This document shows, piece after piece, positions 24,469 through 34,192 of a DNA stretch of 64,000 nt. A model generated the notes under the pieces. It was not told where the DNA came from. It did not search any database and saw nothing but the letters and a program-made list of their open reading frames with translations. Each line of letters begins with the position of its first letter. Within the stretch, counting starts at the first letter, position 1. This DNA comes from Pseudomonas putida (GTDB taxonomy: Bacteria; Pseudomonadota; Gammaproteobacteria; Pseudomonadales; Pseudomonadaceae), in the NCBI RefSeq assembly GCF_001976065.1, contig NZ_MNAH01000002.1, positions 425,450 to 489,449 on the forward strand, given 5' to 3'. The position numbers and the translations under genes are program-made.

Positions 24469-25750
24469 CTTTCACCTGCAAACCGAACACCAGCGCATTG
24501 TCGATGTCCTGCCCGGAAAACGCGCCCGGTTCGATGATGTATTGCACATTCGGGCGCAGCGTCAGCCAGGGAGTGGCCTGGTAGCCGTAGCCAAGTTCGA
24601 CCAATTGTTCGGCACTGTCCAGATTCGGGAACGTTGTGCCATTGGCCTGCGCGGCGTCCTCCTGCACATCGCGGCTGCGCGGGTTGGGTACGGCCCGGCC
24701 ATAGCCCAGGGCGACGGTGTCACGCGGGCGACCTTCGAACGGTTTGTACAGGACCACGCCGGTGCCGTACCACTTGCTGAACGGTGAAGCCGCTTCGCTG
24801 GCCGCCGAGTATTGGCCGAAGGCGTGCAGGCTGCGGCCCTCGGACGTTTGCGAGCGCCACACGGCCTGATCAATCAGCAGGTAATGACCGTCGCGGCCGG
24901 ACACTTCTTTATCGCTGCCGATGCGTTGCACGTCGGAACTGTCGTAGTAGTAGCCAACCTTGTACTCGCCGGGCAACTCACCGGCGTGCTTGTACACCAG
25001 TTCGATCGGCACCACGGTGCCGGTCGTATGTTTCGGGCCCAGGTGCCAGGCACGGCTGGAATTGCCGTTGCTCTCGGGATCGACATTGAAGGCCGCCACA
25101 CGCAGCTGCCAGGACGAGGACAAGTCGTACTTCACGCGCACGCCCAAGTGGGCGTTGGGGTAGTTGGTCCAGCCACTGCCGCCGGACATGTTCAGCGGGT
25201 GGCCGCAGAAACCGGCGTTCATGAAGTTGCAGAGAATGCCACTGTCCAGGCCACCGAGGTCGTTGCCCATGGCCATGTACCCCAGCTTCACGTTGAGCGC
25301 CGGGGTGAACAGGCTGCGCTCGTAACTCAGCTCGGTCAGGCGAGTGTAGAGACCGCCGTAGTTTTCCTGGATGGGCAGACGGTTGCCAACCAGATCCTCG
25401 GAGGCGCTATTGCCGCGTCGGTCGTTGATGGTCAGCTGGATTCTGCCGGCGTTATCCACGCCATACAGCTTGCTGAGGTCGAACTGCGCGCCGAGCTTGA
25501 TGTTCTGCGAGTAACGGGCGGAACGGTGCAGGCCGCCATCGGCGTTGTAGGCGGTTTCGCCGCTGTAATCGCCGGTGAATTTGATGCCGTCCTGATCCAA
25601 CTGGTGGCGCAGACCGCCCCAATCACCGGTCAGGGTATTGCGGGTCAACAGGTTCGAGTCGGTATCGGCGAAGGCGGGCAGGGTGGCGCAGCAGGTCAGG
25701 CCCAACAGCAAGCCGCAGCCTGCATGAGAAAAGCGAACAGCCAAAAACAT
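24458..25750 (-). CDS. oprB: Carbohydrate-selective outer-membrane porin OprB
   Basis: This 430-residue porin has a signal peptide cleaved near residue 29 (LPAFA-DTDS). The OprB family start LTGDWGGLRHQLDQDGIKFTGDY follows, with many alternating amphipathic strands and a GYGYQATPWLTLRPNVQYI C-terminal region. It admits glucose and related sugars to the periplasm. It lies 103 bp downstream of gcd on the same strand, a pairing common in Pseudomonas that feeds the periplasmic glucose-oxidation route. A hairpin lies between them. Confidence 0.9.
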   Translation of the reverse strand: MFLAVRFSHAGCGLLLGLTCCATLPAFADTDSNLLTRNTLTGDWGGLRHQLDQDGIKFTGDYSGETAYNADGGLHRSARYSQNIKLGAQFDLSKLYGVDNAGRIQLTINDRRGNSASEDLVGNRLPIQENYGGLYTRLTELSYERSLFTPALNVKLGYMAMGNDLGGLDSGILCNFMNAGFCGHPLNMSGGSGWTNYPNAHLGVRVKYDLSSSWQLRVAAFNVDPESNGNSSRAWHLGPKHTTGTVVPIELVYKHAGELPGEYKVGYYYDSSDVQRIGSDKEVSGRDGHYLLIDQAVWRSQTSEGRSLHAFGQYSAASEAASPFSKWYGTGVVLYKPFEGRPRDTVALGYGRAVPNPRSRDVQEDAAQANGTTFPNLDSAEQLVELGYGYQATPWLTLRPNVQYIIEPGAFSGQDIDNALVFGLQVKATL

Positions 25751-25791
25751 GGGAGTCTTCCAGGTGCAATCTTGAATGATTTCGCAAAGCG

Positions 25792-25815
25792 GCGCGGCAC
25801 CCGCAGGTGCCGCGC
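25792..25815 (-). terminator. Hairpin between gcd and oprB
   Basis: GCGCGGCACC-cgca-GGTGCCGCGC forms a perfect 10-bp GC-rich stem 38 bp after the gcd stop codon. On the minus strand it is not followed by a clear T-run. It may partly uncouple gcd and oprB expression. Confidence 0.6.
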
Positions 25816-25853
25816 ACAGAGAGAGTGTCCGCCAGTGAGGCGGGCACAGCGGC

Positions 25854-28259
25854 TTACGGCAAGGCGTAGGCCATCACGTAGTCGCCGCGATCGGTCGACT
25901 GGCGCGCACCACCGGCGGTGATGACGATGTACTGCTTGCCGGTCTTCGGTGAGACGTAGGTCATCGGGCCGCCCTGGCTGCCGACTGGCAGGCGGGCTTT
26001 CCACACCTCTTCACCATTGCCGCTGTTGAAGGCGCGCAGGTAGAAGTCCTGGGTGCCGGCGATGAAGATCAAGCCACCTTGAGTCGACAGGGTGCCGCCG
26101 AGGGTCGGCAGACCAACCTTGATCGGCAGGTGCATGCGGATACCCAAGGGACCGGTGTCCTCAACGGTGCCGACCGGAACCTGCCAGGCGACTTTCTGCG
26201 TCTTCATGTCGATGGCAGTCAGCGTGCCGAACGGTGGTGCCTGGCAAGGAATGCCGGCCACCGACAGGAAGCGGTTTTTGTTCACTGCGTAAGGGGTGCC
26301 CTTGAGTGGAACGGCGCCCATGCCAGTGTTCAACGCTTCGCCACCGGAAGTGGCCTGGCCTTTGTTTTGCGACGGGATCATCTGAATCCACAGACCCAGG
26401 CGCATGTCGTTGACGAAGATGAAGCCGTGCACAGGGTCGGTGGAGATGCTGCCCCAATTCATGCCACCCAGCGAACCCGGGAAACTCAGCGATTTGTCGG
26501 TACCCGGCGCGGTGTACAGGCCGTCATAACGCATCGATTTGAAATCGATGCGGCACAACAGCTGGTCGTACGGCGTGGCGCCCCACATGTCGGACTCGGT
26601 CAGGTGCTGCGCGCCGATCTGCGGCATGCCCACCGATTTCGGCTGGGTTGGCGAGTACGGTTCGTCAGGGATGTTTGCCGCCTTGACCGGTACTTCTTCA
26701 ACGTCGGTCAGCGGCTTGCCGGTGGCACGATCGAGCACGTAGATCTGCCCGGCCTTGGTGCCGATGACCAGCGCCGGCACGGTTTTGCCGTCCTTGGTGA
26801 AATCGATCAGGCTCGGCTGCATCGGCAGGTCGAAGTCCCAGAGGTCGTTGTGAACAGTCTGGAAGACCCAGCGTTCTTCACCGCTGGTGGCGTCCAGCGC
26901 CAGGATCGAGGCGCCGTAGGTGTGATCGAGCTTGCTGCGTTCGACACCATAGATGTCGGTGGAAGCGCTGCCCATCGGCAGGAACACCGTGTTGGTCGCG
27001 GGGTCGTAGGACATCGGCGCCCAGCTGTTCGGCGTGCTGCGCGCATACGTGCTGCCCTCGACCGGCGCGTTGCGATCCTGCGGGTTGCCCGGGTCGAATG
27101 CCCAGCGCATCGCGCCGGTGATCACATCGAACCCACGGATCACGCCGCCCGGCATGTCGGTTTGCACGTTGTCGGCCACGCGACCGCCAACCACCACGGT
27201 GGTGCCGGCCATCAGCGGTGCTGAAGACAATTGATAATAGCTGTCCGGCACATCGCCCAGGCCAGCCTTCAGATCGACCTGACCGTTGTTGCCGAACCCT
27301 TGGCAGAACTCACCGGTGTCGGCATCGACCGCGATCAGGCGGGCATCGATGGTGTTGGTCAGCAGACGGCGCTGGCAGTTGGCCGCCGGGGCAGGTTTGG
27401 CTTCGATGATGCTCGAGTTGCCTGGCTGAACGATATCCTTCGTGGCATCGAAGTAGGCCATGCCACGGCAACGCTGCCAGACTTTCGACTTCGCGTTGAT
27501 CGCGTTTTTCCAGAGTTCCTTGCCGGTGTCGGCATCCAGTGCGATCAGGTTGTTGTGTGGGGTGCAGATGAACACCTTGTTGCCGACCTGCAGCGGGGTG
27601 AGTTGGTCCTCGGCGCCATTGCCATCGCTCTCGGCGACGTCACCGGTGTGGTAGGTCCACGCCACCTTCAACTTGTCGACGTTGTTGCGGTTGATCTGAT
27701 CCAGCGCAGCAAAGCGGCTACCGCCCTCGGTATTACCGTAGTGCGCCCAGTCCTTTTGCGCGTTGGCTGGCTCGACGGGTGTCAGGCCCGGCCCCGTGCC
27801 CGTTGCAGCGACAGTCGGGTGCGCAACGAACATGTTGCCAGCGGCCACCGCCAGCGCAATCGCCAACACAGCAGCGATGCCATAGGCACCGCGACCTGGC
27901 ACATCACCATTGGCACGCTTGAGCAGTGGGTAGACCAACGTGACCGCCAGGCCAACGGCGCTGAACATGAACAGGCGCGAGAACACTGGCCAGAACACCA
28001 GTCCGGCATCACTGACCGCCCAGATCGCCGTGCCCACCAGAAACGCAGCGAACAACCAGGCACCGGCCGTTTTGAAGCGAGCGATCAGCAGACCGGAAAC
28101 GGTCATCACCAGCCCACCTACCAGGAAGTACCAGGAGCCTCCCAGGCTGACCAACTTCACGCCCCCAGCAGCAAGCGCCAGGCCGAGCAGGGCGATGACC
28201 ACGCCCAGCCCGACCACAATGAATTTTGATATGCCCGAGAGGCGTTGACTCTGCTTCAC
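25854..28259 (-). CDS. gcd: Membrane-bound PQQ-dependent glucose dehydrogenase
   Basis: The 801-residue quinoprotein has an N-terminal domain of about five membrane helices (residues 10-140). A periplasmic eight-bladed propeller domain follows, with PQQ motifs such as WAHYGNTEGGSRFAALDQIN, GEERWVFQTVHNDLWDFDLP and the His/Asp-rich active site region. It oxidises periplasmic glucose to gluconolactone, passing electrons to ubiquinone. Length matches E. coli Gcd (796). The GTG start at 28259 gives MKQSQRLSG. It is transcribed toward oprB. A TA-rich dyad upstream suggests repressor control. Confidence 0.95.
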   Translation of the reverse strand: MKQSQRLSGISKFIVVGLGVVIALLGLALAAGGVKLVSLGGSWYFLVGGLVMTVSGLLIARFKTAGAWLFAAFLVGTAIWAVSDAGLVFWPVFSRLFMFSAVGLAVTLVYPLLKRANGDVPGRGAYGIAAVLAIALAVAAGNMFVAHPTVAATGTGPGLTPVEPANAQKDWAHYGNTEGGSRFAALDQINRNNVDKLKVAWTYHTGDVAESDGNGAEDQLTPLQVGNKVFICTPHNNLIALDADTGKELWKNAINAKSKVWQRCRGMAYFDATKDIVQPGNSSIIEAKPAPAANCQRRLLTNTIDARLIAVDADTGEFCQGFGNNGQVDLKAGLGDVPDSYYQLSSAPLMAGTTVVVGGRVADNVQTDMPGGVIRGFDVITGAMRWAFDPGNPQDRNAPVEGSTYARSTPNSWAPMSYDPATNTVFLPMGSASTDIYGVERSKLDHTYGASILALDATSGEERWVFQTVHNDLWDFDLPMQPSLIDFTKDGKTVPALVIGTKAGQIYVLDRATGKPLTDVEEVPVKAANIPDEPYSPTQPKSVGMPQIGAQHLTESDMWGATPYDQLLCRIDFKSMRYDGLYTAPGTDKSLSFPGSLGGMNWGSISTDPVHGFIFVNDMRLGLWIQMIPSQNKGQATSGGEALNTGMGAVPLKGTPYAVNKNRFLSVAGIPCQAPPFGTLTAIDMKTQKVAWQVPVGTVEDTGPLGIRMHLPIKVGLPTLGGTLSTQGGLIFIAGTQDFYLRAFNSGNGEEVWKARLPVGSQGGPMTYVSPKTGKQYIVITAGGARQSTDRGDYVMAYALP

Positions 28260-28302
28260 GTTGAATGTCCCGTTGAAATGAGGGGGGCATTATATCGTTA
28301 GG

Positions 28303-28316
28303 TAACTATCTAGTTA
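28303..28316. promoter_or_regulatory. TAACTA-N2-TAGTTA dyad upstream of gcd
   Basis: A perfect 14-bp interrupted dyad lies 44-57 bp before the gcd start, within an AT-rich promoter-like stretch. Its form resembles MarR- or TetR-type operators. It could control gcd, the divergent MFS gene, or both. Confidence 0.45.
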
Positions 28317-28532
28317 AATCATAAATTCAGTATGAAGCGTAGTTTGCTGCTCATGGACTCGCCCGATCGTAGACCCGCTCACCTCAGGGATGCGTGTTGA
28401 TGCGTCATGCGCATCAATGCATGCCAACAATGCACTTATCAAATCGGTCTGCCTGTTCCACCATTCTCCCCAATAAAAACCGTGCAGTGCGTCCAGGCAG
28501 TGCACGTCATAAAAGCGGTGGAGTACAGGTCA

Positions 28533-29825
28533 ATGACAACATCAATAGCTTCCGGGCGCTCACGCGCCAGTGCGATTTTCCGGGTCACCTCGGGCAATTT
28601 CCTTGAACAGTTCGACTTCTTTCTTTTCGGTTTCTACGCCACGCAGATTGCGGCTGTGTTCTTCCCGGCCAGCAGTGAGTTCGCCTCGCTGATGATGACC
28701 TTTGCGGTGTTCGGTGCAGGCTTTCTGATGCGTCCGCTGGGTGCGGTAGTGCTCGGTGCCTACATCGATGATGTCGGGCGACGCAAAGGCCTGATCGTGA
28801 CGCTGTCGATCATGGCCAGCGGCACCATCCTGATCGTGCTGGTGCCCGGTTACGAAACCATCGGGTTGTTCGCCCCGGCGATCGTGTTGATCGGTCGTCT
28901 ACTGCAAGGCTTCTCGGCCGGTGCGGAAATGGGGGGTGTCTCGGTATACCTTTCTGAAATTGCCACGCCCGGCAACAAAGGCTTTTTCACCAGTTGGCAA
29001 TCGGCCAGCCAACAAGTCGCGATCATCGTCGCCGCTGCATTGGGCTTTGGGCTGAATCAGTGGATGGCGCCGGCGATGGTTGCCGATTGGGGCTGGCGAA
29101 TTCCGTTTTTCGTCGGCTGCATGATTGTTCCGTTCATATTTTTCCTGCGCCGCAATCTGCAGGAAACCGAGGAGTTCGCCGCGCGCAAGCATCGGCCGAG
29201 CATGGGCGATGTGTTCCGCACCCTCGGGCAGAACTGGGTGATCGTGTTTGCCGGGATGATGATGGTCGCGCTGACCACCACAGCGTTTTACCTGATCACT
29301 GTGTATGCCCCGACCTTCGGCAAAACCGTGTTGCACCTGAGCACCTCCGATGCGCTGTTGGTGACGCTGTTGGTGGGTGTCTCGAACTTCTTCTGGTTAC
29401 CTGTCGGCGGTGCGTTGTCTGACCGTATCGGTCGACGTCCGGTGTTGATCGCCATGGCCCTGTTGACCCTGTCCACCGCCTATCCGGCCCTGACCTATCT
29501 GGTGAACGCGCCCAGCTTCGTCAACATGCTGTTGGTCTTGCTGTGGCTGTCGTTTATCTACGGTTTATACAACGGCGCGATGATTGCGGCGCTGACGGAG
29601 ATCATGCCGGTGGAAGTCCGCGTCGCCGGTTTCTCCCTGGCGTACAGCCTGGCGACGGCGGTGTTTGGTGGTTTCACGCCGGCAATGTCGACCCTCCTGA
29701 TTCAATACACCGGCGACAAGGCTGCGCCTGGCTACTGGATGAGTTTCGCTGCGCTCTGTGCCCTGTGCGCGACGCTCTATCTCTATCGCCGTTCGACCGG
29801 CCGTTTGCAACCCGCGCTCTCTTGA
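28533..29825 (+). CDS. MFS transporter, metabolite:H+ symporter (citrate/tricarballylate type)
   Basis: The ATG at 28533 gives 430 residues, the normal length of this family; an upstream in-frame start would add 42 residues with no membrane logic. There are about twelve helices. The [16 protein letters not shown] start of TM1 and [15 protein letters not shown] in TM4 are hallmarks of the MHS family, which includes CitA citrate and TcuC tricarballylate carriers. It likely imports a tri- or dicarboxylate with protons. A solute-binding protein gene follows 25 bp downstream. Confidence 0.85.
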   Translation: MTTSIASGRSRASAIFRVTSGNFLEQFDFFLFGFYATQIAAVFFPASSEFASLMMTFAVFGAGFLMRPLGAVVLGAYIDDVGRRKGLIVTLSIMASGTILIVLVPGYETIGLFAPAIVLIGRLLQGFSAGAEMGGVSVYLSEIATPGNKGFFTSWQSASQQVAIIVAAALGFGLNQWMAPAMVADWGWRIPFFVGCMIVPFIFFLRRNLQETEEFAARKHRPSMGDVFRTLGQNWVIVFAGMMMVALTTTAFYLITVYAPTFGKTVLHLSTSDALLVTLLVGVSNFFWLPVGGALSDRIGRRPVLIAMALLTLSTAYPALTYLVNAPSFVNMLLVLLWLSFIYGLYNGAMIAALTEIMPVEVRVAGFSLAYSLATAVFGGFTPAMSTLLIQYTGDKAAPGYWMSFAALCALCATLYLYRRSTGRLQPALS

Positions 29826-29850
29826 TCCCGCCCAATTGCGAGAAACAACG

Positions 29851-30627
29851 ATGAAACAGCTATTCAATGTTGCCGCCTTCGCCCTGGTGGCCAGCCTCGG
29901 CCTGAGCACCGCAGTCCAGGCGGAGGAAATCCGTGTGATGACTTCTGGTGGTTTCACCGCCGCCTACAAAGTCCTTGGCCCTAAATTTGCCGCGTCTACC
30001 GGCAACACGCTCGATACCGCCCTTGGCCCGTCGATGGGCAACGCGCCGCAAGCTATTCCCAACCGACTGTCTCGCGGCGAAAAAGCGGACGTGGTGATCA
30101 TGGTCGGTTATGCCCTCGATGAGTTGATCAAGCAGGGCAAAGTCGATCCCGCCTCACGGGTAGAGCTGGCAGATTCGCGGATCGGTCTCGTGGTGCGTGA
30201 AGGTGCACCGAAACCGGACATCAGTACCGTCGATGCATTGAAAAAGACATTACTGAACGCGGAGTCTGTCGCCTATTCAGACAGCGCAAGCGGTGTATAC
30301 ATCGAAAATCAACTGTTCACCCGCCTGGGCATAGAAGACCAGCTCAAACCTAAATCGAAAATGATCCCGAAGATTCCCGTGGGTGAGGTAGTCGCCACCG
30401 GCGATTACCAACTGGGCTTTCAGCAGGTCAGCGAATTGCTGCCCGTGCCGGGCGTAAGTTTTGTGGCGAAGATTCCGGAACCGGTGCAGTCGGTGACGCG
30501 TTTCGCTGGCGCCATTCCCGTGGGAGCACAACACCCAGCGCAAGCCAGGGCGTTATTGAAATACCTGGCGTCCTCGCAGGCACAAACGGACGTAAAGGCC
30601 ACCGGCCTGGATTCGGTCAGTCGTTGA
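29851..30627 (+). CDS. Periplasmic substrate-binding protein, ModA-like, orphan
   Basis: The ATG at 29851 gives 258 residues with a Sec signal peptide (KQLFNVAAFALVASLGLSTAVQA, cleavage near residue 24). The mature part resembles the ModA/SBP_bac_11 fold: IRVMTSGGFTAAYKVLGPKF, ADVVIMVGYALDELI, YSDSASGVYIENQL. No ABC permease or ATPase is nearby. It follows an MFS carrier gene and overlaps the convergent LysR gene by 11 bp. Such orphan binding proteins are often found with LysR and MHS transporters. It may act as a sensor or scavenger of the same carboxylate. Confidence 0.75.
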   Translation: MKQLFNVAAFALVASLGLSTAVQAEEIRVMTSGGFTAAYKVLGPKFAASTGNTLDTALGPSMGNAPQAIPNRLSRGEKADVVIMVGYALDELIKQGKVDPASRVELADSRIGLVVREGAPKPDISTVDALKKTLLNAESVAYSDSASGVYIENQLFTRLGIEDQLKPKSKMIPKIPVGEVVATGDYQLGFQQVSELLPVPGVSFVAKIPEPVQSVTRFAGAIPVGAQHPAQARALLKYLASSQAQTDVKATGLDSVSR

Positions 30628-31528
30628 TCTGAACTTTCATTTTCACCACCAAGCGCTCCAGTTCCAGCGCCGCCGGGGTCAATGTACGACCTCGGCGTTT
30701 GATCAGGCCAACACTGCGCATCACCTGCGGGTCGGTCAGCGGCACTCGCGTCAATATCGGATGATCCGCTGCCGGCATCGCCATCAGAGGCACCGCCGCT
30801 ACCCCCAACCCAGCCTCCACCAAACCGATCATCGTCGTCACATGCCGGGTTTCACAGATACCCTGGCGTTGCGGGACGATGCCGGTCAGTGCCTGATCGA
30901 GCAGAAAGCGATTGCCCGACGTCTTGTCTAGCGAGATGTAGTCCTGCTGATAGAACTCGTCCCAACTCACGCTTTGGCGACCCGCCAACGGATGATCACG
31001 CCGGCACGCGACAACATAACTTTCCTGCACCAGCGGCTCGAACTCGACTTCAGTCTCCAGCGTGCCTATGAAGCTCAGGCCGAAATCTGCCTCGCCGTTG
31101 ACCACGGCACTGAGCACGTCGTGAGCACTGGAATCGAGCACTTTGACTTTGATGCGTGGAAATTGCCGGTGGTAATGCGCGATCACCCGCGGCATGAAGT
31201 AGTAAGCCGCTGACGGTACGCAAGCGACGGTGACATGGCCGAGCCGGGTCGAAGCCACTTCGCTGATGCCCAGCAACGCCACGTCCAAATCATCCAGTAA
31301 GCGCTCGACGCTGGGAATAAAGCTTCGTCCGGCCTGTGTCAGGCTGACTTTGCGCGTAGTGCGCTCGAACAACCGCACACCCAAGGCATCTTCAAGTTTG
31401 TCGATGCGCCGGCTCAAGGCAGGTTGAGAGATGCGCACAGTGTCGGCGGCCTTTCGAAAACTGCCTTGCTCGACAACAGCACGAAAAGCTTGCAAGTCGT
31501 TGAGGTCGAAGTTGATGGCCATAGGCAT
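30617..31528 (-). CDS. LysR-family transcriptional regulator
   Basis: This 303-residue protein has an N-terminal HTH (DLQAFRAVVEQGSFRKAADTVRISQPALSRRIDKLEDALGVRLFERTTR, about residues 10-60) and a periplasmic-binding-like effector domain. It is convergent with the MFS and binding-protein genes, which it overlaps by 11 bp. It is divergent from the DUF4432 gene across a 200-bp gap. Its target may be either set. LysR proteins beside ModA-like orphan proteins and MHS carriers usually control carboxylate uptake, which is an inference here. Confidence 0.87.
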   Translation of the reverse strand: MPMAINFDLNDLQAFRAVVEQGSFRKAADTVRISQPALSRRIDKLEDALGVRLFERTTRKVSLTQAGRSFIPSVERLLDDLDVALLGISEVASTRLGHVTVACVPSAAYYFMPRVIAHYHRQFPRIKVKVLDSSAHDVLSAVVNGEADFGLSFIGTLETEVEFEPLVQESYVVACRRDHPLAGRQSVSWDEFYQQDYISLDKTSGNRFLLDQALTGIVPQRQGICETRHVTTMIGLVEAGLGVAAVPLMAMPAADHPILTRVPLTDPQVMRSVGLIKRRGRTLTPAALELERLVVKMKVQIND

Positions 31529-31728
31529 GTACTCGGGAGCAGGCAGATTGATCAGTTTAACCTATGAATAAATGGAATTAATGCAAAATGTAACTGAAGG
31601 TCCGGAAAACCGCTTCTGCTTCAACGCTGATTGCCTTGCCGAAATCTGGCGCTGTGTCGTTTTTTCAGCTTGCTGAAACGTTTCATCAAGTTTATATAAA
31701 TGGCACAACTCCAAAAAAGGCTGCTGTC

Positions 31729-32943
31729 ATGACCCCGCTCAAACTCTTTGTTGCCCTCAGCGCACTGTCCGCTGCCTCCCACGCCATGGCTTGGGATTAC
31801 GTTCTGCTCGACACCGAAAAAGCCGCCCGGAGCTGGCAGATCACCAGCCAGCAACTCGGCATAAAAACCGACAAACCCTTCAGCGTTACCCTGCGCACCT
31901 TGCACGGCGGTCGGCAGGAGGGCGTCAGCATCGTCGACATCGATAACGGCACGATGAAACTCTCGGTAGTGCCGACTCGCGGAATGAACGTCTTGCAGGC
32001 CTCGGTCGGTAATGTGCGCATGGGCTGGGATTCGCCGGTCAAGGAAGTGGTCAATCCGTCCTTCATCGAACTTAATGGCCGCGGTGGTCTGGGCTGGTTG
32101 GAAGGTTTCAACGAGCTGGTCACCCGCTGCGGATACGAGTGGGTCGGCCACCCCGGCGTCGACAACGGCGAACTGCTGACCCTGCACGGTCGGGCCGCCA
32201 ACATTCCTGCGAACACAGTCACCCTGCATATCGATGAACAACCACCGTACGCCATCACCCTGCGCGGCGAACTGAAAGAGCAGGCATTCAAGAAAGTCGA
32301 CTTCTCCGTCGCGACCGAACTGGTCACCGAACCCGGCAGCGTAGTGTTCGCCCTCAACGACACCCTGACCAACAACGGCGACTATCCGAAGGAATACCAG
32401 GCGTTGTATCACAGCAACTTCAGCACCCCGTTCCTGGAGCAGGGCGCTCGTTTCGCCGCGCCGGTGAAACAGGTGTCGCCGTTCAACGACAAGGCCAAGG
32501 GCGATCTGCCCGACTGGCAAACCTACCGCGCACCGACCAAGGACTACGACGAAACGGTTTACAACGTGGTGCCGTATGCCGATGCCAAGGGCGATACGTT
32601 GACCGTGTTGCATAACAAGGCCGGCAGCCTGGGCGTTTCGGTGGGCTTCAATACCCAGGCACTGCCGGTGTTTTCCCTGTGGAAAAACACCGATACTCAA
32701 GGCCAGGGCTATGTCACGGGGCTGGAGCCGGGGACAAGTTTTTCCTACAACCGCCGTTATCAGCGTCCACTGAACCTGGTACCCACAATTGGGCCCAAGG
32801 AACACAAACAGTTCCGCATCAGCTACAGCTTGTTGGCGGATAAGGCGGCGGTGGATAAGGCCTTGAAGCAAATAAGCGAAATACAGGGTGGGCGACAGAC
32901 GGAGGTGCGGCAAACGCCGTTGGTGGATCTGACCAAGGGGTGA
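31729..32943 (+). CDS. Secreted DUF4432 (aldose 1-epimerase-like) protein
   Basis: The ATG at 31729 yields 404 residues with a signal peptide (LKLFVALSALSAASHAMA, cleavage near residue 21). The body has the galactose-mutarotase-like beta-sandwich pattern of DUF4432: VVPTRGMNVLQA, WLEGFNELVTRCG, NGELLTLHGRAANIP and YHSNFSTPFLEQGARF with a potential catalytic acid. Members are thought to act on sugars, but the reaction is not established. It stands alone downstream of the divergent LysR gene. Periplasmic location fits the nearby glucose oxidation genes, though a link is unproven. Confidence 0.75.
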   Translation: MTPLKLFVALSALSAASHAMAWDYVLLDTEKAARSWQITSQQLGIKTDKPFSVTLRTLHGGRQEGVSIVDIDNGTMKLSVVPTRGMNVLQASVGNVRMGWDSPVKEVVNPSFIELNGRGGLGWLEGFNELVTRCGYEWVGHPGVDNGELLTLHGRAANIPANTVTLHIDEQPPYAITLRGELKEQAFKKVDFSVATELVTEPGSVVFALNDTLTNNGDYPKEYQALYHSNFSTPFLEQGARFAAPVKQVSPFNDKAKGDLPDWQTYRAPTKDYDETVYNVVPYADAKGDTLTVLHNKAGSLGVSVGFNTQALPVFSLWKNTDTQGQGYVTGLEPGTSFSYNRRYQRPLNLVPTIGPKEHKQFRISYSLLADKAAVDKALKQISEIQGGRQTEVRQTPLVDLTKG

Positions 32944-33070
32944 TGCCGGCTAGTGCCAAGGGGTACGGGTGAATGAACCGGACGTATTCCAGTGCAGGGT
33001 CATGGCAGTCAACTCCCTTTCCGAGAACTTGGTTGAGGGGCAGTGCCCGCTGGCGGGCAATGCCTGTTTG

Positions 33071-34192
33071 TCAGAACTGGCGCTCTGTCAGTCCTGCCCA
33101 GAAGCCCTTGCCACCGGCTGCGATCGCCGCTTGGCCGAGGACATCAGCCCACTGCGAATCGCTGCCGAATTCATCGCGCCACGACCACAAGCGCCGGGTG
33201 GTGAAATGCAGGGTATGTTCGTGGGTGAAGCCGATGGCCCCATGAACCTGGTGCGCAATCGAGGTGGCCAGGGTGGCGGCCTCGCCGGCGCAGACCTTGG
33301 CCACGGCCACATCGAACGCCAGGCTGCTGCGCCACCCGGGTTCTGCCTGCAAGGCATCGCAAGCGCTACGCAAGGCGACCTGGGTCGCCATGCGCGCGGC
33401 ACCGATGGCTCCGGCCATCTGCGCCAGTTGCTGCTGGATCGCCTGGAATTTTCCGATGGCCTTGCCAAACTGGGCGCGCTCGTTGGCGTAGCCGACGGCC
33501 TTGTCCAGGCTCGACTCCAGCGCCCCGACCAGCATGCAGGCACGGATCAATGCGCCGAACAGCCAGACAGGTTCCTGCACATCCGCTATCTGCAACTGGC
33601 CGATGGCGTGAATGCGAGCGTGGGCGAAGTGCAGGGTGTCACGTTCCTCACCGGCAAAATTGCTCCCGGCCTCCAGGCTGACGGTGGGCTGGCGCAGGTC
33701 TACCAATGCCAGTCGTCCCGCGTCATTGGCGACAGCCGCCCAGCGACTGCTGCGGGCCCACGGTACATTGAATGCGCGGCCCTCGAGATGGCCATCTGCG
33801 GTCAACGCCAGGTCGCCGAGGCGGCCGATCTGAATCAGCGTGATCGGTTCCACAGGCACTTCAAGCCCGGCACGGCTCAGCAAGAGCGAGGCAAGCATGG
33901 TTTCGCTCAAGGGCAGGGGTGCGCTCCAGTAACCTATGGCGCGCAATACCGGGCTGACCTCCAGCCAGCTGGCGCCACTGCCGCCGGCCTCTTCGTCCAT
34001 CAAGGCACCGGGCAGGCCTTGCTCGAGCACCTGTTGCCACAACGCTGTCGCGGCTTGACCGGCATCGAAACTGGCCAGCACCTGAGGGGTGATCTGTTCG
34101 TCGAACAGGCGCTCGACGCTGTCGGCAATGATCGATTGCAGCTCGGATGGCGCGCTGTCATCCAGTGTTTGAAAGGGGGTAGCCTGGTTCAT
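33071..34192 (-). CDS. Acyl-CoA dehydrogenase, likely non-catalytic partner subunit
   Basis: This 373-residue acyl-CoA dehydrogenase-fold protein lacks the usual C-terminal YGG(T/S)xEI FAD-contacting motif; instead it ends HQVHGAIGFTHEHTLHF. Its middle GYANERAQFGKAIGKFQAIQQQLA is the FAD-binding helical segment. It overlaps the preceding acyl-CoA dehydrogenase gene by 4 nt (ATGA). Such adjacent, complementary pairs form alpha2beta2 enzymes acting on bulky or steroid-like acyl-CoAs in actinobacteria and proteobacteria. The partner at 34189 supplies the missing motif. The substrate is unknown. Confidence 0.82.
   Translation of the reverse strand: MNQATPFQTLDDSAPSELQSIIADSVERLFDEQITPQVLASFDAGQAATALWQQVLEQGLPGALMDEEAGGSGASWLEVSPVLRAIGYWSAPLPLSETMLASLLLSRAGLEVPVEPITLIQIGRLGDLALTADGHLEGRAFNVPWARSSRWAAVANDAGRLALVDLRQPTVSLEAGSNFAGEERDTLHFAHARIHAIGQLQIADVQEPVWLFGALIRACMLVGALESSLDKAVGYANERAQFGKAIGKFQAIQQQLAQMAGAIGAARMATQVALRSACDALQAEPGWRSSLAFDVAVAKVCAGEAATLATSIAHQVHGAIGFTHEHTLHFTTRRLWSWRDEFGSDSQWADVLGQAAIAAGGKGFWAGLTERQF

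Noticed and set aside
26079..27224. Long open frame (about 380 codons) on the plus strand opposite gcd
   Set aside because: It lies wholly antisense to a well-conserved quinoprotein gene, is rich in Arg/His/Gly as GC-skew shadows are, and has no ribosome site or family motif.
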